Origin: Haemonchus contortus
Taxonomy: Eukaryota > Nematoda > Chromadorea > Rhabditida > Trichostrongylidae
Assembly: GCA_000469685.2 (NCBI GenBank)
Contig: LS997562.1
Span: 33,687,715 to 33,751,714, forward strand
DNA length: 64,000 nucleotides
Direction of reading: 5' to 3'
Position 1 is the stretch's first letter. Each line of letters starts with the position of its first letter. A program made the translations under genes and the position numbers. The notes below the pieces were generated by a model, which was not told where the DNA came from, made no database searches, and was given only the letters and a program-made list of their open reading frames with translations. Of this stretch, positions 22,560-35,640 are shown piece by piece.

Positions 22560-23550
22560 CTTCTCTGTTGTTGAAGTGGGGCAATGTTGTTCTCCTTTTT
22601 GCTGCATTATAGAGCTTTCATTTACAAAACTATTTCTATGAGTCGCCATTTTTACGTAGGCAAAAGATATCCGTTTTGGGAATAAATTTAGGTTGATTGA
22701 ACCACTATTCAACTATTACAACTCAAATGGGAAACAAAATTTTTTATTGAAATTTGATTTGTGGTGATGCCTAGGAGTCATAGCTATGAATTCAGCATCA
22801 ATTCTTTGTGGGGACACTGTTAAGTGCTGCCTAGCACTGGTCTGGGTCACAATCTTTCCTACATTATTCGTCAAAACGTAAATACTTATAAGGGTTTTTA
22901 TGTAATTCACAAAAAAGTACGATTTTCATGATCAAACCTTAAATAAGCTTATCTTTCGTTTCATAACGGGAAATGAATTTTTCCACTCGTAGGTGGCTGT
23001 AAAATTTATCATATAATCGGAAATAATACTTTGTTGTGGGGGGGGGGGGGGGGGGGGTTAGGGATGAAAGGAAGGGCTGCATCCAATATGAGACTTAGGT
23101 CTTTGGATCTTTATAAAAAGATCTTTAGAAAACACGTCTGTCCATACTAGTCGTTTCAGGCATTTGGTTTGATTTTGACGACGAGGGTGATTTTCTATGA
23201 CTGCTGTGCAAAGTTGAGTTTAGGTAGCTGTACCAGTTCCTAGCCAGGTAAGATGCCGCAGGATCACGTTCAAAGCTAGCGAAAGTAGGCTGTAACAGCT
23301 GAGAACCTAGGTGATGCGCTCTGTCCATCTTACCCTTTATCCCACGCTAGGTAATCGAATCGCCTCATGTATTCTGCTTTATTCTACCCGAAAAAGCGCT
23401 TTGACTCACCTATTTGCCCAAGTGGTTGGTGTGGTTATTGCGTAGAATTACTAGTTATTGTTGAGATTAGTAGTTGCGTGATTAATGAAGTCCAAAGGCT
23501 GTGCAACCCACTATCGTCGTTTCCAGGGCTCTCGAAGCGAATTTCTACTA
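22560..23550. other. gap with 20-bp poly-G tract
   Basis: No exon is supported. A run of 20 consecutive G residues lies at 23,038-23,057. The right part is presumably promoter and 5' flank of the Integrator gene. Confidence 0.4.
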
Positions 23551-23559
23551 TACTTTCAG

Positions 23560-23569
23560 ACCCTTTCAG
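23560..23569 (+). promoter_or_regulatory. probable trans-splice acceptor for INTS3
   Basis: ACCCTTTCAG, a strong nematode 3' splice site, lies 41 bp upstream of the first in-frame ATG (23,611), with no other ATG between. This is the usual arrangement for spliced-leader addition. A second TTTCAG sits about ten bases earlier. Confidence 0.5.
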
Positions 23570-23610
23570 ATTCCAAGAAGTGGTGGTGTTCTGTAGTGGG
23601 AGGTTGTCTG

Positions 23611-26600
23611 ATGGATGGGAGTTTCGCGAGGCGTCTCGGGCGCTTGGTGATATACCGAGAGCGCTATGATCAACCACCGGAAAGTGCATGTTCGTTTGTG
23701 ACAAACTCACTCTTGCTCGAAGGAAAAGTCAACGTTCTCTCTGAAAAGGTATAGTTTTAAGGGGATTGGACTCGTACTTTTCTGATCTGCAAATATTGTG
23801 ACTATTAAGGAAACTGCCGACTTCCTTATTTCCGTAACACCGGACAAGGATCGGCGCGATCAAGTGGCAAACGGTTTACTTTACTATCTGCTCACCGATG
23901 GTGTCAATTTCAATAAGGTGAAGAGCTTTCTAATCGGAGACACCAATCAGAAGGCCAAGTAGTGCATTGATTGAACCCTTTTCAGTATTTCCGTTGCTTA
24001 TCTGTCATAGCCAATGACCAATGGTACGCAACTCTCTGTAACGTCAATATGATTCTGATTGAACTCTGGCCCAAACTGCACGAATCATGTCGTGAACTGA
24101 TGTTTCAGTTTTTTCGAGAAGCCGTCAAGCTGAATGTGCCGAAGGTTAGTACTGCTTTACTTTCTTATTGAAAGCTTCAGAGAATGAAATGTAGCCTCTA
24201 ACCCCACCAGGCTGGTTTGTTTCGTGCATCGAGGGTTTTTATTACTCTCGACAAGGTTCGGCTTTTCTATGAATTGCCTGAGTTTCCTTGGACAGGATGT
24301 CTGAGGGCTAATCGTTATAACTATACTATTCGCTTATGAGAGCCGCTTTTTTTACCTAAGGGAAAAACTTCTCGTTTAATCCAGCTTCGAGTGCATTATG
24401 CTTTTCATCAGATAGACTTGTCTGTGGAACGTTCCTCAAAGTAAATCGATATGCCATTCATTGATACTTCCTTCAAACAAATCTGGTACGAGTGAGACGA
24501 TACCGGACAAGTTCAAGGCCTGGACAGAGTTTCTACCAAGATTTAGCGCAGTATCGTTCGTGTGATTGAAGGCATTCTGTTACCCCTGGGTTTTTCCCGT
24601 CTAAATTAGTCGTTGACCATCGTCAAGAGCGCAGGATTCCTACGAAATTGCTGCAGTTTGTGATGTTCTAGTTATTTCAGCGATTACACTGTTTCAGCAT
24701 TTGAAAAAGGATCGCCTTACATTACGGACCTCATAGGGTAACACATTGTTTGAAGGCTATTTTAAATATTAATTGAACTTGAAGACTGCTGAGATCCCCG
24801 TAGTACAGTAGGTACATTATATTCATCCGACTGTAGAGCAAAAAGCACGTACGAACCGTTTTTTTAAATTGTCAGGTTGTTGGAGCAAAAGGACTGGTGT
24901 TCTTTTAGATTGAGAATGTTATCATGAATCTAGTACGAACCATCAATGGCAGTGTGGATTGGAACAATAAGTTGCGCCATGCCCATGCTGTGAGTTTCAT
25001 CTTCCTCATATTTATGTTCAACTACATTTCTCGCCGTACATAGATAGCCTCAATCCTGAACGAGAATGAAGCCTGGGTTATGGGTCTGAAACAAGGGACG
25101 TTCATGCTGTTGAACGTACTGACGACTTTTGGCCATCTGATCATCGATATACCGATCGGAAGCCCGTTTGAAAATATCCGCTCAGCTATGATCCAAAGTG
25201 TGGTATTCATTATTCGGTGAGTTCTGGTCAATCACCTTTTACTTTTTTATACATGATCTGATCCTACAGATAGGTATTTTGCCCTGACTTTCCAGAAACT
25301 AAGGCTGTTCAAGTGAAGCATCTTCAGGATTTATTTTGTGATTCATCTCTGCGCAGTTCTAATTCGAACTTACATCAAACTGGCTTCCTGTTTTTGAGGA
25401 ATAGTTTTGTTTGTAATAGTCTGAGCGCTCAACTCCGACTGTCGCATCTTTCTTCGAACCAGACCGCTATTTTTACGACCCTCCTCTCAAAATAATTTAG
25501 TTCATCCAGCGAAGTATCTCTATCTTATTATGGTGTTCTTTATAATGCAGTGAATCGACAATTTTAGGAATCGGTTTGGAGATGCATGTATTCTTGGTCG
25601 AGAGCTGCTGCTTGTGCTTATGCGCCTGTCTAAAATCCCAGCTATTAACGCTATATGGGTGGACCTCATAACAACACCATCAAAATTTGGCCTTAACGAT
25701 GGTGAGCTTTCAGAACGGAGTGACATAATGCTACGTGTCATTATATAGCTTATACATGGGCAATTCCAAAAAAGAAATCCGCCAGCGGTGAATTTAGTTA
25801 CGTACGCGAGTTTGTTTTGTAGAAGAGAATCTTGTTATATCTTTCTCTTTTGTTCTGTTATTAAAGAGATACTATGCCTGTTCACCTGAGCATTATTTAG
25901 AATCTTTGCCTCATGATTTTCGCCTTCATTTTGTTTTCTTCCAACATATTAACATGTTTATTAGATGTTAGCCTTCAATATTTTCTTTTTTATGACTCGT
26001 TTTGTTCTAGGTATCGAGGACCTTTTTCGACAAAGTGCTAACTTTTATGGTGTTCGCCTATCTGCTGAAATGATCAAGAAAATCGAATTCATAATTTGTC
26101 AGTGTAAACCGAACACACAAGACAAACATTTTGAGTGGTTCTCTAATACGGTGAGATATTTTCGTTCGCCATCGTTCTTGAGTTCTGATATCCAATGGTG
26201 TTGTAATTCAAGTTCATTTTGAACTTTTATCTATGCAAAAATTTCAGTTCTTTCGTGGGCCTGATGGGTTCAGCCTTCGAGCCGAGACTATCCGCTATGT
26301 GCTGTACTTCTTCAAAACTGATATGCCATCCCATGTACTTGAAGCTCGAAGTCATTTCCTCTACTATCTGTTAACAAGTTTCCCTCCCAATGTAAGTTCT
26401 GACTAAGACGACATCCCTTGAGCTTCTTAGCTACGAGCCGTATATAGTGGAAGATGGGGATACGCCTCTGCATCTTTTGTTTATTCGTAGCTATAGATTT
26501 GTTTGTTATTGTTATTGTTTTAGTTATAACATAGTATTTTGTGAAAATTGACTGTTCAGATGATTTTCACAAAATTTCATGAGCGGTGAAGCCACAACTT

Positions 26601-29600
26601 TTTTTCCAACGAAAATCGCGCTTACACTGAATGTTATGCAGAACTATTCTTTTTTCAGTCTGATATTGAGCAACAATGGTGTAAGACTGTCGTGTGGTTC
26701 GACTGGCTTTCATATGATCCTCACACGTTGGTGCAGTATATTGAACCTGTTATGGGTATGGTACGGCTAGCACTTGCAAATCTACCCTCGAAAGCCAGCT
26801 CAATGCTTGAGTATTTATGCAAAGTAAGATTTTTATCACTTTTTTGATGATTTAATTCAGAAAATTCAGCTCGATTTCGTTTCAGAGTATCGCGTTTATT
26901 TACCCTCCTCGAACTGAGCTGTTTAGAAAATGTGCGAATGATGCTATGCAGGCTGTGCATGATTATTATGGAGGGTTTGTTATAGGCACAACCTATTTTT
27001 TCGTCCGTTAAATATTAAGTATTTTTTCGAAACTTCGCAGATGGGATGGGTCCAGAAAGAATCTCATAAATTAGGGTATGGTGATTCTAGAGCCGTTTCC
27101 ATTATAGAGGAACACACCCTCGAAGGGGTTAACAAATTTCTATGCAATCCTATGTACTACTGTCTGCATCATCACATTTACTTCAGGCTCATTATATGTT
27201 TGCCCACAGGTCCTTTTCTTTCTTTTTAGCTTATTTGGTGTAGGAGTTCTTCTGGGATCAAACTTCGTGGGCATTAAATCACGAAGTTTTTCTCGTACTC
27301 TCTTGTTTTTTTTTCACATTAAATACATCCATTTTTTGTTTTAATGCCTTAACGTGGCCAAATAATTCAAATTCAGGAACCTGCTGGGAATTTTGGATAG
27401 TCCTCGCATTGATCGGGCTGTCAGAGAGCTCGTACGTGAGACATTTGCTGAGTACTTTGCTCGCAACACCCAACTGCCTTCACCGGCAGCAGCGCCGTCT
27501 ATAACATCCCCTACTGCTCCAGCTGCTGTACAGTCTCCGTTGGCAGCTAGGTAATATACCATTCTGGACTCTATAGCGAATCTATAGCGAATGAGAAAAT
27601 TTGGTACACTTAGGCCCGCAACTGCACCTGCTTCCAATTCCAACCATGCCCCTGTTGCCAAAGAGAAGATCCGACCGAAAGACCGAGAGAAAAATAAGGA
27701 GAACGATAGAGAGGACAAGGAACGCGTAAAGTCAAACAAAACGCCAAGCCCACCGAATGGCACTTTGATAACGTCAAAATTAGATGAGGTTCGATTACCA
27801 GTCTACTGTATGTTATGCCAATCTGTCTTATAAGTCCAGAATTGATGAAGTGGGAGTATTGTGCTCTGAATCACTTCCTTGTTGGCTTGTCTTAGCTACT
27901 TGGCCTTTTTAGAATAAGAAAAAGGAGCGGGAGAAAGAGATTGACGAGTTGATGGAACAATTACGAGACGACTTCAGAGCTACCATGATGATCTTACGGT
28001 GCGTTTTGCTTGGACCTTACTGTTTTTTTAATTTGTTTTTTTTTCGAAAACTAGTTGCTAGAAAAATGTTGTCTCTGGTGTAAGGCTAACAGGTAGGTCT
28101 TGCGTCCTACAGTAATTCGTTTCGTTACTCGTTACTCCATAACTATAACTTACATGAAGCATTTTTACAGCTTTTACCTAATGGCCTTATCGAAAACTTG
28201 GAAGATAATCGAATATCTCCTTTTTCGGTCAATACATTCTTGTTAGGTTCGCGGGGTTTGTTGGTGTCTTTACACATAAGGGAAACATTGTGTCTGTGTT
28301 CGGTTTTGAAGCTTTTTGCATTGGGAAATCTGCGACATTAGTACTCTGTGCTATGGGATAGGGTGATTTCTTTGTAATTTTCGAGGCACTTATATTTGGG
28401 GCTGTTGTAATATAGTTGAAGGAAGTGAGTAAGATTCGAAAGCTTCTCATTTTACTCCTTAGTCTTTCAGGGAAACCTTCCGTGAGTCTGAAGATGATAG
28501 TGAACGAGGAGAAGCTGTGCAGAAATTGCTACAAAAGCTTTTAGAAAATGTGAGTAGCGTTTACATAACCATTTAGTCTTGCTCAAGGTCAAAGTGCCAT
28601 TTCTCTTTCAGGCTTTCTTTGGCTTCCTTCACTTATATATGTAGTTCTATTTATGGTTGCCGCTTTTATGGGTGCTTTCAGGAAGATTCTATTGATGAAG
28701 AACAACTTGAAATAGTTGCGCACTGTGTTCAACTGGTAATGGGTAGTCCAGTTGAGGGCAATCGACGATCGATACTTCCAGATCCTGTGACAGAAGACTC
28801 ACTTGCAGACTCGTTCGCTCATCCCTTATTTATAATCTTCCGGAATCTGTGGTAAGTTAGTCACGCGTGCTCGTTAAACTCTTGGCTAGCATATTCTGGC
28901 CATTAGCATACACATTTCTTAAGCTTTTTTTTAGCTTTTCCTGCAAAAAAATTCGTGTAATTGTTGCTTACCCGGTGAACTCTCAAATACTTTTTCAATT
29001 TCCAGTTACACTCCTGATACGGACGCAACCACGCGATCACTTATGGTGAATATGATCGCAACAATGCGGGACTACGACAACACGGTTACTTATTTGATGC
29101 TGTTCTTCATAAAGGTATTGTTCATATTTTTCATGAAACATGGAGTAGCCTATGTTTTCTGCATGTTTTTCTTATTTGTATTGAAGAAAAATGTCCAGCT
29201 TCCAAATCCATTTAGAACAAACCAGCAATCCGATTGTTTAAGCCCTTATTCTTGAATAAGGGTTGAATTGTTGAAACAATCGAATTGCTGGTTTTTCTCA
29301 ATGGATTTGGGAGTTGAATACTTAACGATTCGTGTAAACCGTTTTCTTAGGCAAACGATGGTCTGAGCAGCGACTGTATTTCATGCTATCGAGATGTGGC
29401 ACGAGCTCGTGAAGAAGAAATTGAGACGTTGATTTCGGCTGATTTGCAGGTTAATTTACACTGGCGATAAGACTGTGTTTTCGTTATATATAGGCTCTTG
29501 TTGTACCTTATTATTGGTGAAGCTACCGCAAATTAATCAGTAACCTACATGGCGGCTTCTTTGCGCGTCAATCGATAAATTAATCGCTTTAGTGAATATA

Positions 29601-32404
29601 CTTCTTGCATTTGTTGTGAATGCTGCTTATTTAAAACGTAATTTCAGCAATGCGCTGTGGATGACGATCGATTATTTGCTTTTTTGGTTCCATACGTGTT
29701 TCAAAAACTGGATGTTGAAGCGGGTGCCAGTGCCTCGGTAGGTCATTTTCGTTAAGTAATCTAAGACGCTTTTCTTACTTCTTTGGAGTGAGAAGAGCTC
29801 ATTTTTAAGTTCTTCGACTCGAGGAATTAGCTTGAAATAAGGTATTCAAATGTTTATGGAGATTTAGTCCAAGACATGTTGTGTTGTTACAGGTGTTCAG
29901 CGTTGTATGTGCACATATAGATGCCCGTCAAATTATGCAATTAATTGGGGAGATAGTCAGGTACTATTAAATTGTAAACCTAGTCGCACTTTCACACACT
30001 TTCTCGCTTCCTGAGAAGATTTTCATTTATCTGTTAGGTTGGCAACTAAGTAACTGCATATTTTTAAGTACTTTGAACATTTCTCTAAAGGATAAATTAC
30101 TGATTTTTAAAGCTTTTGGATTTCTTCAATCGACATTTTTAGGGAGAACGTAACATTGTTTCGGAAGGATTCATTTGCTCAGATCGTTTCTGCTTCACTA
30201 GAGTGGCCAACTACAGCGCAGTGGGCCTTTTGGCACCTAGGTTCGAAGGCCGTTTGTGAAAGTTTCGAATTCTACGATCACTGATCCTTTAGTGCACGCC
30301 GAAGGTATTCCTGGCGAATGGTTAATACAACTTTTGCCAAAACTGAAGTCATCGCAACACGCAGAAGCCGCCGCGAATGTTCTGCTCATGTTGAAACGGG
30401 CCGGTAAGATTTTTACGGCTTTCCATTTCATAACATTCAGCTGCCAGAATATTTTGTGTGCGCTGTTCCTGTCCTGATATGCCTAAGACCTTATTCACCA
30501 TAATGGCAGCCGGGTGACCGAGCATTGGTTGCATTATCTGCCTTCTCCTATATAAGCTTATTCACTAAAATTCAAGAAATGACTCATACCAATACGTGAA
30601 CACCCGCCTATCAGAGCTTATTCTGCTGTTCTTAGAATTTTTTTGACCGCTCTAAAGCGCATTATCGTTACGCGCACCGTCTGACAATGAGTACCACTCA
30701 GAAGGTTGCCGACAAAGTAGTTCTCGGCGAGGAGTTTGTCAACAAGACTGACACATTTTTATGGAAATAATTTAGATCGTGATCCAAATATGAACATGCT
30801 GCGAGCGTTGTTCTCTAGGATGCCTTCGTCTGAAGACACGTTTACTATCGATTGCATAAAGGTTTGCTAGTACCTGTTGTCATGCTCTTGTTCTTGTTTA
30901 ATCGCCTTATGCAATGTTCAATTGGAGATTCTTATCGAAGACCCATCAACGTGCAAACGAGTTTCGGACAATGTGGGCAATCTTCTGAAGAAGCAGATGG
31001 CTGCTGGTGACCTGCACATTGGTGGGGGTACCAAAGGTGCATCGAAGAAGAGCCCACAGAAGTTATCCATGGAACAGGTTAGTTGATTAGCTATTTCTCA
31101 ATGTTTGAAATTTTTGTGAGATTCAATTGAGAATTCTTGCGTTTCAAGTTTTTGTGAGATTCATTTGAGTAGTTTTTTGTTTGAGCGGATTTTCTAAGTG
31201 AGAAAGGGCTTTTGCGCTGTTTAATAGGAAGATAAGTGTAAACTGAATGTTTTCTATTTTGTAGGTTCTTGCACATCTGGAGCAGTTCACTCAATTATGT
31301 CTCATGAAAGAAAAGAAGTCGGCAGAGCAGATATTTTCGAACTCTACGGTATTAGAAGCATTCATGGAGGCCGAGAAGTATGAGCATGTTTGCAATTTTC
31401 TTTTTTTTTTTCATACCCTGCTTTTTGTAATACATGCCTTCGTCACTTCATTTTACAGGAACGACAAAGTTGCGCCATTAAGATCTAAATTCGCCCAGCT
31501 TTTTGCTGTAGTGAATATTCTCCGTGACGAGTCCCGAGATAAAGAGCAATCATCTCGAACTCTACGAGGGAATCGTGGCAGCGGTGCATCTTCATCATCA
31601 AGCAAGACGAGGCACAAAGAGGAAGACAAAGATGTGAGTCGTTCTTGATATCTCCTAGTTTGTCTATTTCAAATCGCATTAAACCTCTGAGGAGTCGAAT
31701 ATCTGGTTGACATACGTTTTTTATTTTGATACATTCTTTTCATTCCTTCGATGCTCATTATTCATAAAAATGTGTTCTTGATCGTCCTCGAATGCCCATA
31801 AGCTTCTGTTTAGCGCTCTCTTCAGTATTTCTTGAATAACGATTTAATCTTCTTCTTGAGCTGATTTTACCTCCGAACTCTGGGTGGTGATTGTTTTGAT
31901 GTCAGATTCAAAGGTTAAGAAAACAATCCAGTTGTCTAAATTGACGTGATTTTGGCATTTTTGGACTAGTTTTAATATGACGTCACAGACCCTCGCATTA
32001 ACAGACTTCGAGATACATGTGCTATAAACTTTGGTTTCTTACTGATTCAACTTCTTGTTGAAGAATGGTTGGAAATACTAGTGTTATGTGCCTGGGCTTG
32101 TCTTCGGAACCTTGACTTGGCCGAAAACACATTCGAATACTGTTTCGGTTAAGCGGAAACTGGGTTCATTCCAGAGGCATAAGCAAGAATCAGAACTTCT
32201 TTCCCTTGTTACATTACTATTTGTTCTCTGAAGCTACGCTCAACGAAATACTTTTGCTTCTTTCACCGCCTACAGTGTTTGTTGCCCTTCACGCTTAGCT
32301 AATCCCAATTGTAAACTGTTTAGGACGACCATGTGCCGAAGAAGAAGGCTCGTCGTGTGATCACCATCGGATCGTCATCATCGTCGTCGGAAGACAGCGA
32401 TTGA
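23611..32404 (+). CDS. INTS3: Integrator complex subunit 3
   Basis: A complete 26-exon gene whose phases all agree: 23611-23748, 23810-23917, 23986-24144, 24909-24989, 25044-25216, 25568-25701, 26011-26150, 26248-26391, 26659-26823, 26886-26974, 27377-27550, 27614-27788, 27913-27998, 28471-28549, 28682-28851, 29006-29114, 29351-29449, 29648-29737, 29893-29960, 30143-30240, 30293-30403, 30776-30861, 30928-31077, 31265-31377, 31459-31633, 32324-32404. It gives about 1,064 residues; human INTS3 is about 1,040. Matching blocks include CILGRELL (family GRDL), WFDWLSYDP, PLFIIFRNLC, VTLFRKDSF and LSMEQVLAHLEQF, in family order. The C-terminus is serine/acid rich and ends SEDSD, as in vertebrates. 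INTS3 belongs to the nuclear Integrator complex (snRNA and mRNA 3'-end cleavage, promoter-proximal attenuation) and, in animals, to the SOSS single-strand DNA damage complex. A nematode-type low-complexity Ala/Pro plus Lys/Glu linker spans exons 11-13. The start is the first ATG after a TTTCAG. Confidence 0.93.
29201..29311. repeat. MITE-like palindrome in INTS3 intron
   Basis: Arms 29,201-29,252 and 29,254-29,311 form a long imperfect hairpin. Outer ends are CCAAATCCATT and AATGGATTTGG, with inner CCAGCAATCCGATTG and CAATCGAATTGCTGG and CCCTTATTC meeting GAATAAGGG at the centre. It lies in the intron between the exons ending 29,114 and starting 29,351. It is probably a small non-autonomous DNA element. 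Confidence 0.85.
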
Positions 32405-34060
32405 TGTCGTCGTCAGCGACTGCCAAACACGCTTGGGCGTGACCGCCACTGCCACTGCTGCCGTCGGTGCAGCTCTGCGTCTGGAACGCTGCCTGGTGCC
32501 TCTGCACCACATCGCGCCCATGTCGCCCTCACTGCATGCGTTGCGTCTCCTGGGTTCCTGGCATCATCGCTCTCTCCTACTACTCGTTCTCCTTCTCATA
32601 CTCCTCCGTTCTCTCACCTCGATCTCCAATCGCATCGCCTTTCCTTTCCTCGTTGTTGGCCACCATCAACCCCACGTGAGGTTGCGATGAGAGTCCTTTA
32701 TAGAAAATCACTGATTAGTGAAGCAAATTTTTGGGAGGTAGAGGGGGCAGGAGTAATGCTCCCATCGCGGGTTCACGTCCGGGATCCTCAAATTTTTACG
32801 TTGTTTCGTGTTGTGATAATAGTGTACAGAAATTTGGTTATAATGTAGTTTGGTCATGTAATGTAGCCAGCACTTTCTCTCTCTCAGTTTGCCACTCGGT
32901 CAATTTTTCATTTAGTCGTCGACATCTAGTGTTATTTCTTGGGCAGAACAGTAGGTTATCAAGTTGTTAATTGATCAGGGAAGGAATAGGGTGATACTAG
33001 GAATGGAGAGCAACGTAATCACCGTAGGCTGTCGTTTTCCTGAATTTCGAGTTGCGCTGGTCGATTGCCTTCTGGATTTCCTCCTATGTAAATTACTTCA
33101 CAAGGAAACACGGAAAGTGGCCAGGGGTAGCTGCTGGCGATCGGGATTTCCAGCCACTGATAACAGAATGGTAGCCCTCGAGGCAGTGACGGGGATAGCG
33201 ACTTTTGACGGTAGTGTAGTTGTGAGAGTAAATAGATCTGTTCTGGAGTGCTAGAGTGAGACATTAAGCCTAAAATGAACTGCTAGATATGGAATTGAAT
33301 TTTCGGACCATCTCTAACACAGCCAAATAACCTGATATGAGCTGTGAGCTCCCAATCAACCATTTTGCAGGTTCTTGTAGGATACGGTAGGATACGGTAT
33401 GAACGGGTCATTTATATGTGTGTGTGTTTGTATCATGTTTTTCTACAAACCGTTGCGTTCTTTGAAAGATTTGGTCTTTTCTTAGAAATTTTCATCCAGA
33501 AGTTTCTTATAAATAACTACAACTTTTTATTATTGATCTAGTATTGTGCGGTTTATGTTCACTTGTACGCTCTCGCTGCTGATATATTTGCTGTTTTCAC
33601 ACCGAATTCTATTACAATATTTAGAATTCAAATTATCTCCCGTCTCCCCATCATTCTGAAGTTTTCTGATGAAAGTTTTCTTGTTTCGTCTAGCCCTTAC
33701 ATACGTTGGACAGGGTTCTCCATGTTCCTAAAATCGCGGAATAAAGAGTTTTTTCAAAAATTGAAGGTTTATTCAGTGTGTACATTTCACTGCATTTTAC
33801 CACTGAACGTTTTTCGGGAAATGGTCGTTTATACTAAGCGCATTTTAAAGTTTTCGATATCCGCCACAAGTTCGACTTTCTCATCCAATGTTCTTGTCTG
33901 GAGCCGGACTATTTGGGTCCAATTTGGATAATGGAACCACCCGGGGCTAGGCGTCGTTGGATCTTATGGACAACGCCAATGATAGCTGCCATATCTTCTT
34001 ATAAAGCAGCTTTCCAGCGACTCGTAAAATATATTTGAATTTGCTGCTATTGAGGGGTTA
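32405..34060. other. INTS3 3' flank; no further gene supported
   Basis: Right after the INTS3 stop the sequence is C-rich (CTGCC/CCACTG runs to about 32,690), probably 3' UTR. Beyond about 32.7 kb, open frames on both strands lack splice signals or recognisable motifs. A short direct repeat, TAGGATACGG, occurs twice in a row at about 33,378-33,398. Confidence 0.35.
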
Positions 34061-34065
34061 TTTAT

Positions 34066-34345
34066 TGATGTTGTGGTGGTGTAGTGGCAAGTGGCGCGCT
34101 ATCACACATGCATGGTCCGGGGATCCAATCGGATCAATGTTTGCTCTTGCCAACCGAGCGTTTCATCCCTTCGGGAGCTATCGGTTAATTGGTACCAGAC
34201 ACGTTCGAAAGGATGAGAACATGGGCTTGTACTCGGGCTGGCTATCTTAACAGGAACGGCCAGATACGCATTCAGATGCCACTACGATTCTGAATGGAAG
34301 TCGAATGTGGTGCGCATCCCGGCAGCGGGATTGATTGAAGTCGGA
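34066..34345 (+). repeat. tRNA-like SINE family copy (nearly full length)
   Basis: The most complete copy in plus orientation. Head GGTGGTGTAGTGGCAAGTGG, then CTATCACACATGCATGGTCC and a damaged B box (GGGGATCCAATCGG). The body is TTTCATCCCTTCGGGAGC...GGTACCAGACACGTTCG. The tail has CCACTACGATTCTGAATGG, GTCGAATG and GCAGCGGGATTGATTG. Its length is about 280 bp. Confidence 0.8.
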
Positions 34346-35436
34346 GACTTCGTCCTTCATTCACAAAGGCTCGAATGAGACTGGAAACAGGCAGGTTCTG
34401 TCAGCATCCACGTACTTGATGAGAACTCCATTAGGGTATTCTAGGAATGGTAGGAGAAGTGCAGATGTTATGTCCACTGTGTGCCACTGTTTTGCTGAAT
34501 CCCCTGGAGACCATGCCGGCAGCCGTCTTTTTCCATATCGCAAAGGAATTCGTTGAAAATTTTCCTTCAAGTGCAATTACTACATAGGGACGTATGTGGA
34601 ATTGGCATGATAAATGCTCTGTCGTTTGAAACATTCGAAGAATTCCTATGTCTGAATTCTTGCGGAAAATCTCCGAGTTTTTTGTGAATCCTGAAATGGA
34701 GCTGAATTGAGCAGTTCTGGACTCCTCAAGGGTCTTGAGGACGAATGCAACGCGAGTAGAGCTCTGCACATGTCGAAACTAGCCCTTCGTTATGGCGGCT
34801 ATCCCGATAAAGATACGCTATGTAGGCCATGTTTGCTTCAGTCATGCGGTTAGCTTGGTAAACATGCTGAGCAACTCCTAATAAACTCTTAGAATCATCT
34901 GGAACCGACAGTAATCATCGACTAGCGAAGTCATGGAGCTGAGATCACACTGTAGAAACTCCGCTTCAGCATGATTGAGGACATGAAGTTTATGAGGTTG
35001 TGAGGAAGTACAGAAGGCATTTCCAGATGTGTACTCTGAATATTACTTTACCTTCATTTAGAACAAATAATTAATGATTCATTAGGAGGGACGTTTGGAA
35101 TGTGCTGCCTGTTCTCTTCTGGCTCAGGGTCAGCTGAATGTAGATATCCCATGAATACGATCTATGTACTCTAGGCCTTGATGGACTCAATAGTTTTGTC
35201 CTGGCAGCTGTTGGGTAATTGTAAATCGGAGTTGTAAGTAGAGAGGGTTTCTTTAGTCTGGTCGTCCCTCCCCACTAGCCCAAGTTGCGGTACCGAATCC
35301 CAAATGCTGTACTGCAGCTACATTTTTCATTGTGTTGTTTTAGTTACTCTTTTTGATAAACTGCAAGGTCCCAATTGGGAATAGTTCGGCTGTTCTTGGT
35401 GGAGGCTAGATCTGAGATGACCATGACTCCTAATTC

Positions 35437-35640
35437 CTTTGGAATTTCGGATCGATACCCCACCTGGGTAACCTAGCTCGGTCGGTTCCTACCGGGTTCC
35501 TCTAGGAGCATGGGTTCCTGGCTTCATGGTGCACATTAGCTGGTCACCACAAGCCATGCTACCTACTCATTCAAATGCCACTACAATTCTGAATGGAAGG
35601 TATGCGGGGCGCATCTCAGAACGGGATTGATGAACGACAA
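35437..35640 (+). repeat. partial tRNA-like SINE copy
   Basis: Retains the body (GGTCGGTTCCTACCGGG) and tail (GCCACTACAATTCTGAATGG, then GCGCATCTCAGAACGGGATT). The head is degraded except for GGATCGATACCCCACC. Same family as the copy at 34.1 kb. Confidence 0.7.

Noticed and set aside
27041..27229. Open frame after TTCGCAG within INTS3
   Set aside because: INTS3 exons at 26,974 and 27,377 join in phase and preserve family alignment without it.
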